This document shows positions 47,270-60,324 of a DNA stretch of 64,000 nucleotides, in pieces; the first letter of the stretch is position 1; each line of letters opens with the position of its first letter. The position numbers and the translations under genes are program-made. This DNA comes from Scortum barcoo. Lineage: Eukaryota > Chordata > Actinopteri > Centrarchiformes > Terapontidae. The notes beneath the pieces were generated by a model that made no database searches, was not told where the DNA came from, and saw nothing but the letters and a program-made list of their open reading frames with translations. Location: NCBI GenBank assembly GCA_023238725.1, contig CM041554.1, positions 19,392,050 to 19,456,049 of the forward strand, read 5' to 3'.

Positions 47270-47940
47270 CTGTGCTCACAGTTAATGCTACCATGCTCAC
47301 AGTTACAATGTTATATCCTGATGTTTAGCAAGTACACACTGTTTACCGTGTTGCTACCATGCTGACACACCAAATTTTCCTTCACCAAGTGTAAAAACAC
47401 CCTGTTTAAAATGTTTGTGTGTGCAGTCTGTTTTTTGTAATGCACAAATTGAAAACGCATATATGAAAACGTTTCAGTCAGTCAGTCTGTCCAGTAGTTG
47501 TCTAAATATTTCACTCAAAACAAAAAAATGTGAAACTCTCAGTCAGTAGGTGATTTGATGCGGGATGAGAGAAGATGCCATTCCTCTTGTTAGCAAAATT
47601 ACCAAAATGCAGCGCCCTTGTTAATCTGCCCCCCTGCTCTCTATCCCTCAGCAGTGGAGGGCAGGGCTCTAACTTCAGGCCTGCTGTTCCGTTTATCCTA
47701 AAAAAATACAATTGTGATGGTAAAGTATTGTGAATTGTGAATCCAAATTCTCTTTTGGCTCCCTATTTGGCCACTGCCCCCCCTGTTAAAAACAATCCTC
47801 CTACTCACAGCGGAACTAGAGGAAAAGTCAGGGGATCTTCAAAGTCAGTGGGATTCAACCTCTGGGAATGTCTGTACAAAATGTCATGGCGATCCATCCA
47901 ATAGTTGTTGTGACATTTCAGTCTGGACCAAAGAGCTCCA
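47270..47940. repeat. Teleost interspersed repeat, copy 2, apparently interrupted by an insertion
   Basis: The left part (about 47270-47530) has the 'atgctcacagtta ... gctaccatgctgaca' and 'tctaaatatttcactcaaaac' blocks. The right part (about 47810-47940) has CTAGAGGAAAAGTCAGGGGA and CATCCAATAGTTGTTG followed by TTTCAGTCTGGACCAAAG, matching copy 1 at 34.4-34.7 kb. Roughly 275 bp of unrelated sequence lies between them. Confidence 0.55.
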
Positions 47941-50107
47941 AGCCACGCTGCCAATATGGCTTAATAGCTAATCAAAGACAAATCATGTAAACTCATCAGA
48001 AAGACAAAGGGTGTCACTAACGCAGTTACACCGCTCTTTTGATTAATCATGTATCACATTTGTTGCCGTGGTGTACCTTGAAGAACAGTGGTCTTATCAA
48101 ACATCTTATCTGATTGAATGTGGAGGAAATAAAACGTTACTGTCTGGTGAAGGTGTGCGGCGAAGTGTTGACACCGGTGCTCTGCCCGGACACGTATATG
48201 TGAGCTCAACCTACGAACCTGTCATGACATTATATTACATGACACTGAGTGATTACCCCTCTCACGACTCAGGAATGCGTCAGAGGTTTCCCCCATCTTC
48301 CAGGAGACCGTCTGTGGTACTTTTCCAAAGCACAGCTGGAGTAGTTTTCCAAAGCAAGGCAAGAGGCATAATAACACATTTAACAGCAACAATAAACCTT
48401 TCATGTAACACTTTGTTCCGTGATACACTTTTACTCTTTGCCTCCTGTGCTTCCCTTTCCTTAGTTTTGTTTCTTGAGCCTTTGATACCGCTGATAGCAC
48501 ACAAACACACACGTCACAGATCGCAGCTATCAGCACATGCAAGATTTATAGCACCTGTGTGTCTGAGCCACTGTACGTGCCCAGAGGTCATAAAACAGTG
48601 CTCACCGACGAGAGCAGCTGTGGCTCAAGTTTACTGCCAGGACAATCTTGGCTTTTTCTGTTACATTACACAGTTACACAGTTTTCACCCCGATGCACCT
48701 AGAAAATACACAACTTGCAGTGCAGCCAACCAACAGGTTAAGAATAATGCACACACAGTAGGTGTTGTAAGCGTGCGCACTGTGCAAAAAGGTGACGGAG
48801 GGGAAAACCAAAGATAGTATATAGTATACTGGGCGTGCATAGCCAGCATACCCCCACCCTTTACTCTGTATTTAGTAGCCAACCCACCCCCCAATGACAA
48901 GGATCTACAGACCGTCATGACCTCACCATCCAGGAGGCTCGTGCATCCACATGGTCAGGGGACGGCGGGTAGCAGGGGTGTTCATTTACATGATGTCATT
49001 AAACTGGACACACACACACACACACGCTTATCACAGCCCAGACTTGACCCCAACATTAACAGGAACCCGCAAACTGTGCTTAAAGTGTGTTTTTCCCAAG
49101 ATGTATATGCATGCAGCAGGTAAAGGGTACATTTCTGACTTTCACGAGCCAAGGATTCAGCATGCAACAACACCTTTTCTCAGCACTCATTTTAAGAAAA
49201 ACTTTGCTGGAGGCCATTGTTAATCAGTAGTTCAACGCGGGTGTATATGGGTGTGTGTTATTAATACCCCAGAGGCAGTCAGTTGGGGGGATTTGAGAGG
49301 CTTCTTGGGTTTCAGTGTTTCTGAGCTCACAGACAAATGTCCCTACATGGCGGGTTTATTCTCCACTCCAATGTGCTAACGACTTGGCCCCGCTCTGAAA
49401 ATGCCAGCCCATCAGGCCCCATGCTGCAGGGCATCGGTGCAACCTATACGATCTGCTGCGCAAGCCAGCGCACATGCACGTCCACACAACGGAGCGCAAG
49501 CTGGATGCAAAGCAGGCGCTGGATACAAGAGCAAACTCGTGACTGGAGGGTCACAGGTTTGCTCTGAATGCGATTCATATCCCCCGAGAGCCTGGGAAAA
49601 TCTGTGTGGGATGACTGACAACTACTGTCATCCACCTCAACAATGATTATTGTGGTAAACAAGGCACTTAAGCCCCAACTGCCCCGCTGGGACTGTTCAG
49701 TGGTCAGCAGCAGAAGACTGTGGTTGTACCAGGCAGCTTCCAGAAATGAACTTAAACAAAAAGTGTACATGCACAGTCAGCTCTCCTTGACTAAATAAAG
49801 GCAAAACAACCACATGAGGGATAAAAATATATGCACAAAAACTACACTTGAGTTGAACACTTTTGAATTTGAAATGTTTTTTTTTCCCTTTCTTCTGCAT
49901 TATTCATGTTTATTACTTCACATTGCATTTGCATTTTTTTTATTCAGCTGCTATGCACTGTAATGTAAAAACAGAAAAGTACATTTCTACGTGGGATTGA
50001 TGATGCATGCTTGGAATTTCTCCACATACTTACACTCATGCTTTTGGTCAAACACAAAATACAGGAGAGCCAGCCTCAGTATCCCGTTGTCTTGAGCAGT
50101 GATGCAG

Positions 50108-50210
50108 CACGTCTGTCTGTCTGTCACTCATTCTCTGACCTTGCGCCTGTCTGTCTGTTTGTGTGTCTGTCTGCTTTAACACTGTCTGTCATTGCAGGCG
50201 GTGTGCTTGC
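50108..50210. repeat. Degenerate (CTGT)n tract
   Basis: Several short runs of CTGT/TCTG units separated by unique sequence; a decayed microsatellite. Confidence 0.75.
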
Positions 50211-51877
50211 CTATCTGTCTGGCCATCTATTTGCAGTATCAGACAGTCTATCCCGTTTGTATTTGACAGTTGATGTGTTATTTTGTCTGTCTGAGTGATG
50301 TCATTCAGGTGCTCTGTGCCAGGGCAGAAAGCCCAAGTGCCACCATCAGCTCTTTTTTTTTCCCCTCCTGCCCTTTCTTCTGTCATCGGACACCCTCCAG
50401 CCTGGGCTTTCTGCAGATGCGTGCACATGTGCATGCTAAAAAACATGCAATATGAGTACGAGTACAGGTATGCGCTCGTGCACGTTGGGTGGCAAGGTGT
50501 TAGGATACAGATGTTTAATGCCGCGCAGTAGGTCCGGTAGTGCAGCGTGACCTGTGGCACTGTTGTGGTCAAATTGTAAGGCGTTTTAAATAGGCAAGCC
50601 CTGGGATTGGACTGTGGTGACTGATGGGCCACACTTTCCCTTCCTCGCTCTCTGCCTGTCTGTGCTATTGCGCTGCGATGATGGATGCCCAGCCCTCTGT
50701 AAATATAGCCCTGTCCCAGCTAGTTAGCATGGTTGGCATGATCTGGGCTGGTGGTCACAAGCTAAATATATTTCCAAAATAAATACTTCCAGATTCAATT
50801 CTCAACTGTTGTTTAGACAGGCTGTAACATATATCTCACACAGAAAAGGAGTTAGAAAACCATTTGGTTATGAAGAAAAGACCATGGTTTAAAGTTTTTA
50901 GAATCAAAAAGCTTACAAGTGATACATTTTTTAGAGCCCAGTGGAGGAAAACACTGTGGTTCTGCAACCGTCTACAGAAGCTTTGCCCAGTGCTGTGGTG
51001 GCGAGTCACTGCTGTGGTAACAAGTCATTTCCATGGTTTCCATCCAAACTCTGATTTTGTGTTCAAACGCACTGATACTCTGGAATGGATGCTGTGGGTG
51101 GAGAAACGAGGATAGCCAGCCAGCGGTGACCACAGCAAGTGACGCAAGTAGAGCGCCTCTGATGTTAGTGCGGCACTCAAGAGTTCATTCAGGTGTGATT
51201 GTATTTAACGGCGGTGTGGGACCACGCCTGCTTTATGCGGCCAATACATACAGAGGAACAATGGCACTTCCCACAGGAGACCTGTCAACGCGGACGCTTT
51301 ATCAGATCAAACAGGCAATCAATGTACACATTCACAAGCCTGGGACACTGTGCCACCATCAAATCTGTGAGCTCTTGTCTGAAAATCATCCACTGAGGTA
51401 TTCAAAAGGGAAGAAATCATTTTCATTCTGCAGAACAGGACAACAGACTCTTTGAGAATGATTCAGAAGACGCTTATCAGAGTGCTGCCACCGTGACCGC
51501 ACTGGTAGGATGGAATCTGGCTATGTGAGAGTTTCCATTCTCTCCGCAACAATAGCGGGCCTTCTCCGCCTGCTCTCTCACTGCTGACTCGCAGCGCTAC
51601 AGTCACCCAAACACGTCTCCAGTTTTTTACCCTCCGCTACTGTTTTGACTTGTATCCTTCATCGTCACATACGGAGACAAATGCAGTATAGACTCCAGAG
51701 TATTGAGTATAGACACGCCGACAAAACTCAGGTTATCATGTTTTCCCAAACATCGATTGTATCCACCTCACCTGCTTCAAGCTCACCTGGCTTCAATCAT
51801 TCCCCACGTCCAAATAGCTCATTACTATGTATTAATACTATCTATGACTACAGCATGACACTCTGGAAAACTGGCAT

Positions 51878-52299
51878 CTTAAAGGGGCCATGTGGAGTTT
51901 TATTATCAACAAACAAAAGTTATGTTTACATTCAGTGTTGCTAACCAGAATGTGTATCCTTGAGGTCTAACAAACATACTGTGTAACAAAGCCATGAAAA
52001 AAAGTTTAAATCCTACATTGTTTGCATCCATTGTTTTATTTTGTAATAGTAGTCTTCCCCTTTCCTTCCTTTCTTGTCACAGTGCAGCACTTCCTGTTCT
52101 GGTGTGTGTTACTGCTGCCAACTGTCAATCACTGGAATAGCATGAAACAAGCGTCACAAATGTGTATTGTGTAGCCTGCAAGCTCTCGCCCATGTGGCCC
52201 TCCTGTGCCTGCATGATATAAACAAACCAGGTATCCACTGACAGAAACATGGCTCTATAGTGCTACCAGTGGTCAGCAGATCCATAGGGCACCTTTAAG
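51878..52299. mobile_element. Non-autonomous DNA element with terminal inverted repeats
   Basis: The left end is CTTAAAGGGGCCATGTGG. The right end, read on the minus strand, is CTTAAAGGTGCCCTATGG; the ends match at 14 of 18 positions. The 422-bp interior is non-coding. A CAT triplet abuts both ends, and a TTA/TAA triplet lies just inside, so a 3-bp target duplication of the PIF/Harbinger kind is possible but not certain. Confidence 0.5.
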
Positions 52300-53772
52300 C
52301 ATTGATAACATTTAGAAATGCAGACTTGGCATAATTGTTGCTTGTCCAAAACATTGATCTATATTTGGTATACTAATTGACACAATAGTTCATTAAAGAC
52401 TAGAAGAAGACATACTTGCCAGAGATGTCAGAGTGAAGGGGCTGCATCTTAGGATGACACCCTGAGCAGTGAGAGGTTCGGTGCCTTGCTTACGGGCTCA
52501 GGCACCTCAGTCTATACTAGATGTGTACTGATGACCCCCGGGTTTCAAGCCACCAGGGACTGAGCTACTTTCATCCCAAAAATATACCCCCTATCTAATA
52601 TTCAGTTTATGAATTATTATGTCATGTAGGAGAAGCCCCTTGTAGTGATGGAAAAAAATACAAATAGAACTGGGAACTTAACTAAAAAATATTGTTATTG
52701 GACGAAGCGACAGAGAGGCAGCGTGCACGATACCAGGATACTGAGATTCCAAATGGGATTTTCAGCATTCAGGCATTTCATTATCTACATCAGTGGTTCT
52801 ATAAGAAGGGCCTATTGTTTCTGAGTACATACCAACCTGCAGAACATTTTTCAAAACATGCCTTTTCGACTTCTGTTGTTGTTTTTGTATCCCCATTGGC
52901 ACTGGACGTCCTGTCTCTGTCATATCAAAAAAATGCTAAGCCTAAGTATTGCCGCTTAGCGCTTAATCTGTTATCACACTGTAACTACACCCATCAGCAC
53001 AATAACAACCTTGACTTAGATAACGTCAAACCCAGATATGAGCATATTTTATTTTCGTTTTCTGGGGAAATTCAGCGTTAATCTCAAATGGGAGATTACA
53101 TGTGACTTCTTCAGAATAAAAGTTGTGTTTTTGGCTTCCTTTATGCTGTCAATATGTTGTATGCTGCCTGAAATAACATTACTCTGAGATAGAAAAAAAA
53201 AACAAAAAACACAATCACACATAACACCTGCACTATCTGACACTTACCACAAACAATCCAGGGGTAAAGACCTGCATGACAAATTATCCAGTCAACATAA
53301 CTATTAAGTTGAGTTTCCTGCACGTATTTTTGTTTGCCATTCTTCCTGCAGGTCTTGTCTTGTCTGTGGTTACTCTGATTAATGGGATCAGACCGGTCAT
53401 TAGATCCAACCAGAAGGGATCATTCCTGCAATCTATGTGCAGTAGTCATTTAAAATGGGAATGTAGAGAATCATATCAGTGTGTAGCATCACAGATATTA
53501 ACACAAATAGAGACAAATTTACATAACTTACTGAGATACTGGGTTAACGCATTATAGATTTAAGAATATTTTTAAAAAATATGTTGTCTACTTCCTTAAA
53601 GCCACTATAATCACTATGTTTTATAGTAACAATGCATTAAATGATGTGATGTGTTAATGTGTGATGATGTGTTTGCTGGAATGATGAATTATCACCTGCA
53701 GAGCATTTTAGTGTCTTTCAGCTTACTGTTTTGGTTTTTAGGGCCCACTGTCTTTCTGTTTTGGTTCGGTCA

Positions 53773-54430
53773 CAAGATTTCAAGATTTCAAGAATTTATT
53801 GTCATCTGCATGCAAAAATTTACATCAAGCAATCATTGGCAATGAAATTCTTAAATCTCATCTCAGCTCCCTAAACAAAACTAAAAAATATTCACAAGAA
53901 TAGAAACTAATAATAGTACTAGAGTAATAAAATAAATAAAGACCTAAATTATAAATTATACAATTAAAATATAAACTTTACAACTAATTAAATATACAAC
54001 TAAACAGAGATATACAATAAAATATACAACAGAAAGTGTTATTATAAAATGGTGCTGTGAACAGAGTTCAAGAGTCTTATAGCCTGTGGGATGAAGCTGT
54101 CCCTGAGCCTGGTAATGCAGGCGGTACTGCAGAACTGTCGGCCAGACAGCAGCAGACAGAACAGTTTATCACGGGGGTGACTGGAGTCTTTTATGATCTT
54201 ATTGGCATTCCTCCTACACCGCTGGGTGTAGAGGTCCTCCATGGATGGCAGCTCCGTCCTGGTGATGTGCTGAGCAGCTTTCACCACCCTCTGTAGAGCC
54301 TTACGCAGTTGAGGGCGGTGCAGCTGCCTATACCAGGCAGTGATGCAGCCAGTCAGGATAACTCTCTATGGTGCACCTGTAGAAGCTGAAAGAGTATCCT
54401 TGAGTCCATGTTGAGCCTCCACATCCTGTG
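53773..54430 (-). mobile_element. 3' fragment of an L2/CR1-type non-LTR retrotransposon
   Basis: On the minus strand, 54287-54042 encodes a reverse-transcriptase C-terminus that includes LPSMEDLYTQRC and RLRDSFIPQAIRLLNS, both typical of the L2/CR1 group. The element continues into an AT-rich 3' UTR and ends with CTTGAAATCTTGAAATCTTG, a short tandem tail. The 5' end is truncated near 54430. It is independent of, and opposite in orientation to, the remnant at 33 kb. Confidence 0.72.
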
Positions 54431-55612
54431 GAGATAGACAGTTGGAATAAACAACTTAAATGTGGCACTGTATATCATTGTTGTGTTTACAGCTTGGATC
54501 CTGTTGCCAAGTGGCCAAAAATCAAAAAATGTTTATGTCTGTGCCAAGGTGATCTTGATTATTTTATGCCGGTAGTAGAGTTCTTAGTTACATCATCATT
54601 TTCTGGGAAGGACAGCCATTAATCGAGCATGACAGCACACTTACTATGGTCATAAAGACAGCAGGCATGACAACTGAATGTATCTTTAGCTGAGTGTGCC
54701 CTTATTTAGTCTATCACTAAAATTCAAGGCTGTTTCAGAATTTGGTTCATTATTTACATACAGAATATACATACTTATAGGCTGGTAGTGTTTGCCCTGT
54801 TTATATATATATATTGAAATAAATCACAAAATGGGATTCATGAAGTACTTCTGCCTGTCAACTTTGACCCACTTAGTCAATGAATAGCAAACATTATGAC
54901 CAGTACAAAATTCAAGTGTCACGTCTGACTCGCTGTTTCTCCTTTTCTAGTAATTTGTCACTTTCTATCGCTGCTACTTGCACCCATCTCTCTGTCAGCT
55001 GTTTGGCGCCGCTCTGGTGTTAAACTGTGACGATGCCCATAAGTTGAGTTGCTGCAGGATCTTAAGTCCTCTGAAACATACCACATATTGTTTTGACCAT
55101 GAATGAGATTCCACACACTCTACTTGATGTGATACTTAAAGCAATCTAGATTGTGATATAGATTTTTCCATGAGAGAGGGAAACATAAATATCACAGTTT
55201 CCTCAGAAAACGTGGTTGCTGTTATTAGCTGCTCCTCTAAAGTCCAAAACTAACATTAAATGTCTGATGTCTATGGGCTATTTGGCCAGGGCCACCCTGG
55301 TGTGAGTCATTACTTTTACCTCATGCTCTAAGAATCCAGTGACCCATGCACACCGCCTCATGATGACCTGATCACTGAACGAGACCAAAGGCTGATTCCC
55401 AGGAGATTCCCTTGCATTAATATCTGCCAGACCTCTCTGCACTTGGCTGCAGTCCATGTGGTCTAACTTGCTGTCCAACTCAATATGAAGAGCTCTGAGG
55501 AGCGGTGTCCTGAGTAGATGACATGGCATGGTATCAATAAGAATTCAGACATGTCATCAGCTCTGAGTGATTCAGGATGGAGGCAGCAAAGAACTTCTTC
55601 CTGTCAATAACT

Positions 55613-55614
55613 CA

Positions 55615-55646
<32 letters not shown>

Positions 55647-55647
55647 A
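55613..55647. repeat. (CT)n microsatellite
   Basis: A nearly perfect CT run, followed after a few bases by ACACACAC and a second CT run. It underlies a Ser-Leu-rich spurious open frame. Confidence 0.92.
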
Positions 55648-57538
55648 GCCACTTACACACACACGCACTCAGTCTCTCTCTCTCTTCTCATTCCTTCCAT
55701 TCCTCATCGATCTGCCATCCAGGTCCTGGGATCCAGGTCCTGGGGAGAAGAGGAGGAGGAGGAGGAGGACGGGTAAAGTGATCAGGCCATGACATCATAT
55801 TTTGGCTTCATCATCCTCAACACTGGATAATTGGAGTGTGTTTATGTGTATGGTGAGTGTATGTGTTTTAGCATGTCCCAGTCTAGGAGATGAGGATAGA
55901 CTCATAACAATTTCCTCCCCAGACATGAGGGGTCCCGGGACACTAAAGGGACTAGACTAGTCTAGACTAATGATTTCCACTACAAATGAAAACAACTCCT
56001 CTCAGAGCCCCTTTTTTTAGTCCACTGTAACATAGCTGTTGTTGCTCATGTAACAGTAACCCCAGCCTGGAGCTTCTCTGTGTGGTTAAGAACTTCAATA
56101 TCAGTAATTAGAAACAAATGTTGTAGTAACTGCACAGGTGAGTCATGCCAAGCTTGATCATTTCTGGCTGATAAATATTATTACAGGAGTTTGGGCTGAA
56201 GCAATCACAGGAGATGACGTGAAATCTGCACAGTCAGACAGGTAGGAACACCACCTGGTGGAGACAGGGAGGTCTATATGACACACAGGGGCACACACGC
56301 AAGCCGGAGACTTGCAACACGGAGTCATTATTATCCCCTGTGGTTGCCGGGCAACTAGGTGAATGCCGGAAGGGACGGTTTCAGGCGTCTCTCACATCAG
56401 ACCTCCTTTCTCTTATCTCAGCTCCTCTTGCTTCACTCACTGGCTGTCACAATCAGCCCAGGTTCACTCACACTGCCCACAAACTCCACCCACTTCCTCC
56501 TGGAGGAAAGCCTTATATGGGCAACGGCCATGAGCGTGCAGGTGAGGCAGCCCTCAAGATGAACTGGAATGTGGATTTTGTTTGCTCTCTTTTGTTAAAC
56601 GGCATTTCTCAAAGTGTCTTCTCCATTTTTATGACCAGTTATGATCAATAAAGCCAAAGTATGTCTTGGGTGGTATATGGCAGTATTAGGCAATACACAT
56701 TCCCAGTCAGTTATCTTCAGTTATCATGTGGATGCATATGAGGTATACAGTATATAGCAATGATTCCCAACCTGGGAGTCCGGGCTCCTCCAGTGGGTAA
56801 CAAGATAAACCTGAAGGACTGCAAGGTGCTTAATATGTTAGAAAACCACATCATTTGGATTGTTCTTAGGTGTAACTGCTCACAGCTCCAATGCAGACAA
56901 CATGTGACACAAGTAGAAATGGATTCATTGAGACAAACCAAGAACAGTGTACAGGACTGTTTCAAATCCAATAGCTCCTAAAATGTGGACTTATTACTGT
57001 TGGTGGCTTTTGTCGGCTAAGACTGACCTTTCTCAGGACACTGTGTACATAATAAAAGTTTCCAGCCAGACAGAGGTTACTAATATCAAAGTCTGACAGG
57101 GACCAGACATCCCCCTCATGATCTGGTTTCCTCCCTTTGATCGATACATCACACACAGAGACAGTCATGGACAGACTGACTGACACACAAAGTTCTCCTG
57201 AGTCTGCAACACATCATCATCATTAGTTCAAATTTCACTTTTATAAACAACTGACATCTAATCTCTGGCCGCACAGGCAGAGGGCAGTCACTGGAAAAAC
57301 TCAGGAAGCACATTTTATTCCAAACAACGTACTTATCATCACTTAAAACTCAGCGTATTATCTCACTGCCAGGCCCATGCCACCCACTCTTTTCTAAATT
57401 CCTGATACAAGAAAGACAATGTAGAGAGGACTTTTCCATTGACCAATCAGCCCCCTGGTGGGTCCACATCAAACGTGGCTTCGGAGTCAAACTCACCCAC
57501 TCACTCCTGGGTGCGGCACGGATGGTGGGAGTAATACA

Positions 57539-57566
57539 GTGTGTGTGTGTGTCTGTGTGTGTGTGT
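57539..57566. repeat. (GT)n microsatellite
   Basis: A GT run with one TCT interruption. Confidence 0.9.
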
Positions 57567-59798
57567 TCTCACGTTTTGGGGTAAAAGAATGGTCACAGAA
57601 CCATAACAATAACAGACACACTGGAAAGAGCCCAAAGCTCTCCTGATGATGTCATGGAGTCTGTTTTATGTGTAAATATGACTGATATTCAACATAGTCA
57701 TACACGATGGAGAGGATGTGTCTGGAAAATGCTGATTGATGTTAAGTGATTATTAGGAAGGAACTACATTAAATACCCTAACCCTAACCCATTTAATATT
57801 TTGCTTGGTTAAAGCAAAAACACTTAGAATTGCTATCATCAGTGTCGCAAGGGTCCCAGGAGGTTGTCTTCAGGCAGATTTTGACTGTGGTCTCACATGG
57901 TTTTGAATTTGAATGAAATTTTGGCATACTGATTAATAAAAGCAACACTGTGTTGGGATCTGTTTCAAAAAGCGGGGTTGCCAGATTATCTAAACAACAT
58001 TAGATAAAAGGTCTTTTTTTAACATCACATTTGAGTAGGTTCTGGTTTTAAAGAAAAGTTAGATAACGCCATATAGCTGCTTCTTGGACCAGGCCCAAGG
58101 TGTGTGTGGAAGTGTGTGTTTGTCTGGAAGTAATTTTGGATAAGGTGTGCCAGATTAGTGAGTGTTCCTAAGGTGTGTCTGTAATCGTTACCCAGGTTGT
58201 GACAAAACAGGATCATGGTGATAAACTTAAGGAGCCTTCTATTGACTACTGTAGGGAGACATCTTGGGTCCAAGTTTATTTTCTGAGCTATTAATAAGCA
58301 TGGAGTCATTTTGAATATGACTTTACTTTTGAACCTGTGTGCTATCACTAGTGTTTATTGTTACATGCTGTTGCTGTGCAATGATTACTTTTTAACTGAT
58401 AAACTTGGCGGCCACCTTATATGACTTGTCTTAATTACACATGTACAGTGTCCTCAGTAACATGTTGGCTGCTCTAGGGATGAAACCAGTCTCTTTCTAA
58501 TCAGTATGAAATTAACGCCTCCCTCTTCTGGTTCAGTGAGCATTCCTAATGATAATAAGTTGTGGATGCAGGGGTTTGTATCAATGAAGAAGGCGTCCAG
58601 TGCTAAATATGACTCATACAGAGACTACACATTTTACCAGGTGCTGTCAGTGTTGCATACCCCCAGATGTGAGTGAACACACTCTTGTTTTTCATGAGGG
58701 GCTTTGAGTTGTTTCTCTCAGATGAGAGTGGGTTTTTTTTTCAAAAGGTACATGCACACACAGCAGCTACTGGTCAAACCTCTCATTACTTTTACTGCCA
58801 TCCACATCAAAGAAAGGGGAGAGCAATATGTCCCTCTGGACAAACAAATTAGCCTCTGGTTTCTGTTAACAGGGTCAAATTTTGATTAGGAAATCATTAA
58901 ACTGTTTTACTGTGACTGGGCCTTCTCACGAAAGGTTAGCAGGTACCTTCAGGATGAGACTTCCTGTGCAGCTCCATTGGTCTATGGCACCCTCCAGTGG
59001 TCGCGGCAGTACAAAGTGCTGCTACAAATTCACAGTCTAGCCTATTGGGGACACCTATTCATACTGAATATTAATTTGCACCTTTCAAAAAGTCATGGTG
59101 AGGAAATAACTTTTTTTTTTCAGTGACTTGCATGTCATGTGAATGAGTGACTCCAAATCAATGTCAAAACCACTGCTTGATAAATTGATATTATAAATTA
59201 AGGTTCATTTTTGCTGTTAGCTTTGCTTGCTGTTAGGGGTAACAGTGCCCTCTACAGGTAAAGAGGGAAAGAGAAGCTAAATTTAGCATTTTTGTCAAAA
59301 TATCCAGCAATAACCTTGTCTTGCACATTTTATTTTATTATGCATCCTTTGTTGTAACAGAAAGTGAGAATATTTATTGTTAACTATAGTAAATTTAATG
59401 TACCCCAAAAGTTTTTTTTTATTTGTATAAATTTGATGCATTGACATAGTGTGCCAGCACCAAGATGAGGACTGGGAACATTGTCTGTGACACTTGCCCA
59501 TAACAAGTAATTTAAAATGAAGTCTTTATACCCAGTCCCTCATGTTATTGTCCAGTCTGGCCAGATCTCCAATTTAACATTTGATTAAATTTCCTGAAAA
59601 CAATGCATAAGAGATTGTTGTTTTTTTTTACAACAATGTTATCCCTCACGAAGTTACTGATTATAATAACATTTGAACAAGATGCTCTTGCATGACTAGA
59701 TTAGCTTGAATGTTACTTAACTTTTACGATCTAATGATGCTGAATGTATATAATAATATATGAACGAAAGAAAAAAGAGAGATGCATATTTAACATAT

Positions 59799-59804
59799 TT
59801 TATT
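59799..59804 (-). terminator. Candidate poly(A) signal of the DUF4585-type gene
   Basis: TTTATT on the plus strand reads AATAAA on the minus strand, about 520 nt beyond the stop codon at 60325. It is the nearest canonical signal I noted; other A-rich hexamers occur further on. Confidence 0.4.
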
Positions 59805-60324
59805 TAGCATTGTTGTTGCAGACACCATGTGCATAAACTCATTCATCCAATATTAGAGAAACACAATAACAAAATAAATATGAGGTTCTTTTAAAACAGT
59901 ATTTTCAAGTTTTTTGAAGATAATTATTGTTAAAGTACACACATCAGTGAATTAGTAAACCTATTGTATCATAGTGCCAGTGCATAAGTGGTGATGATGA
60001 TGATGTTCTTACCCTGTATGAAAAGTGACAAAAGAAATTTAACACATCATTTTAGATTTAGGTAATAATGGCAAGAACACCTCATAAAAAAGGCTTCCTC
60101 TCTTGTGTTTTCAAAACTATCAACTCAAGAATCATAAAACATTTTATATTAAAGCAGCAGAGCACAGAAAAAGCAGCAGCAAATAAACAACAACCAAAGA
60201 ATTGCTGTCTTCAATTGCAATGTGAAAACTCAAATAACATTACGGGCTAACATTACACACCCCTTTTATACACTGTGTATTTAAAGCCCAACAGGCTCCA
60301 GGAAGGCGACCTCTATCCTCTATT

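Larger units (their letters stand above)
27621..60324. other. About 32 kb gene-poor spacer
   Basis: No exon set, conserved protein or RNA gene could be supported here. Open frames are short, lack homology I recognise, and often sit on simple repeats. The region contains two L2/CR1-type retroelement remnants, several degenerate teleost repeats, a MITE-like element and many microsatellites. Apart from those annotated individually, 27.6-32.1 kb, 37-47 kb and 54.5-59.7 kb hold nothing I can name. Absence of a gene is an inference; short non-coding RNAs or enhancers would not be visible. Confidence 0.6.

Noticed and set aside
52430..52570. GGGTTTCAAGCC box resembling a tRNA T-arm
   Set aside because: No matching acceptor, D and anticodon arms; it fits better as part of a degenerate interspersed repeat.
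56755..56800. CAATGATTCCCAACCTGGGA, similar to a hAT terminus
   Set aside because: No matching opposite end or target-site duplication could be found nearby.
57774..57790. Telomere-like CCCTAA units
   Set aside because: Only about two and a half units; too short to indicate an interstitial telomeric tract.
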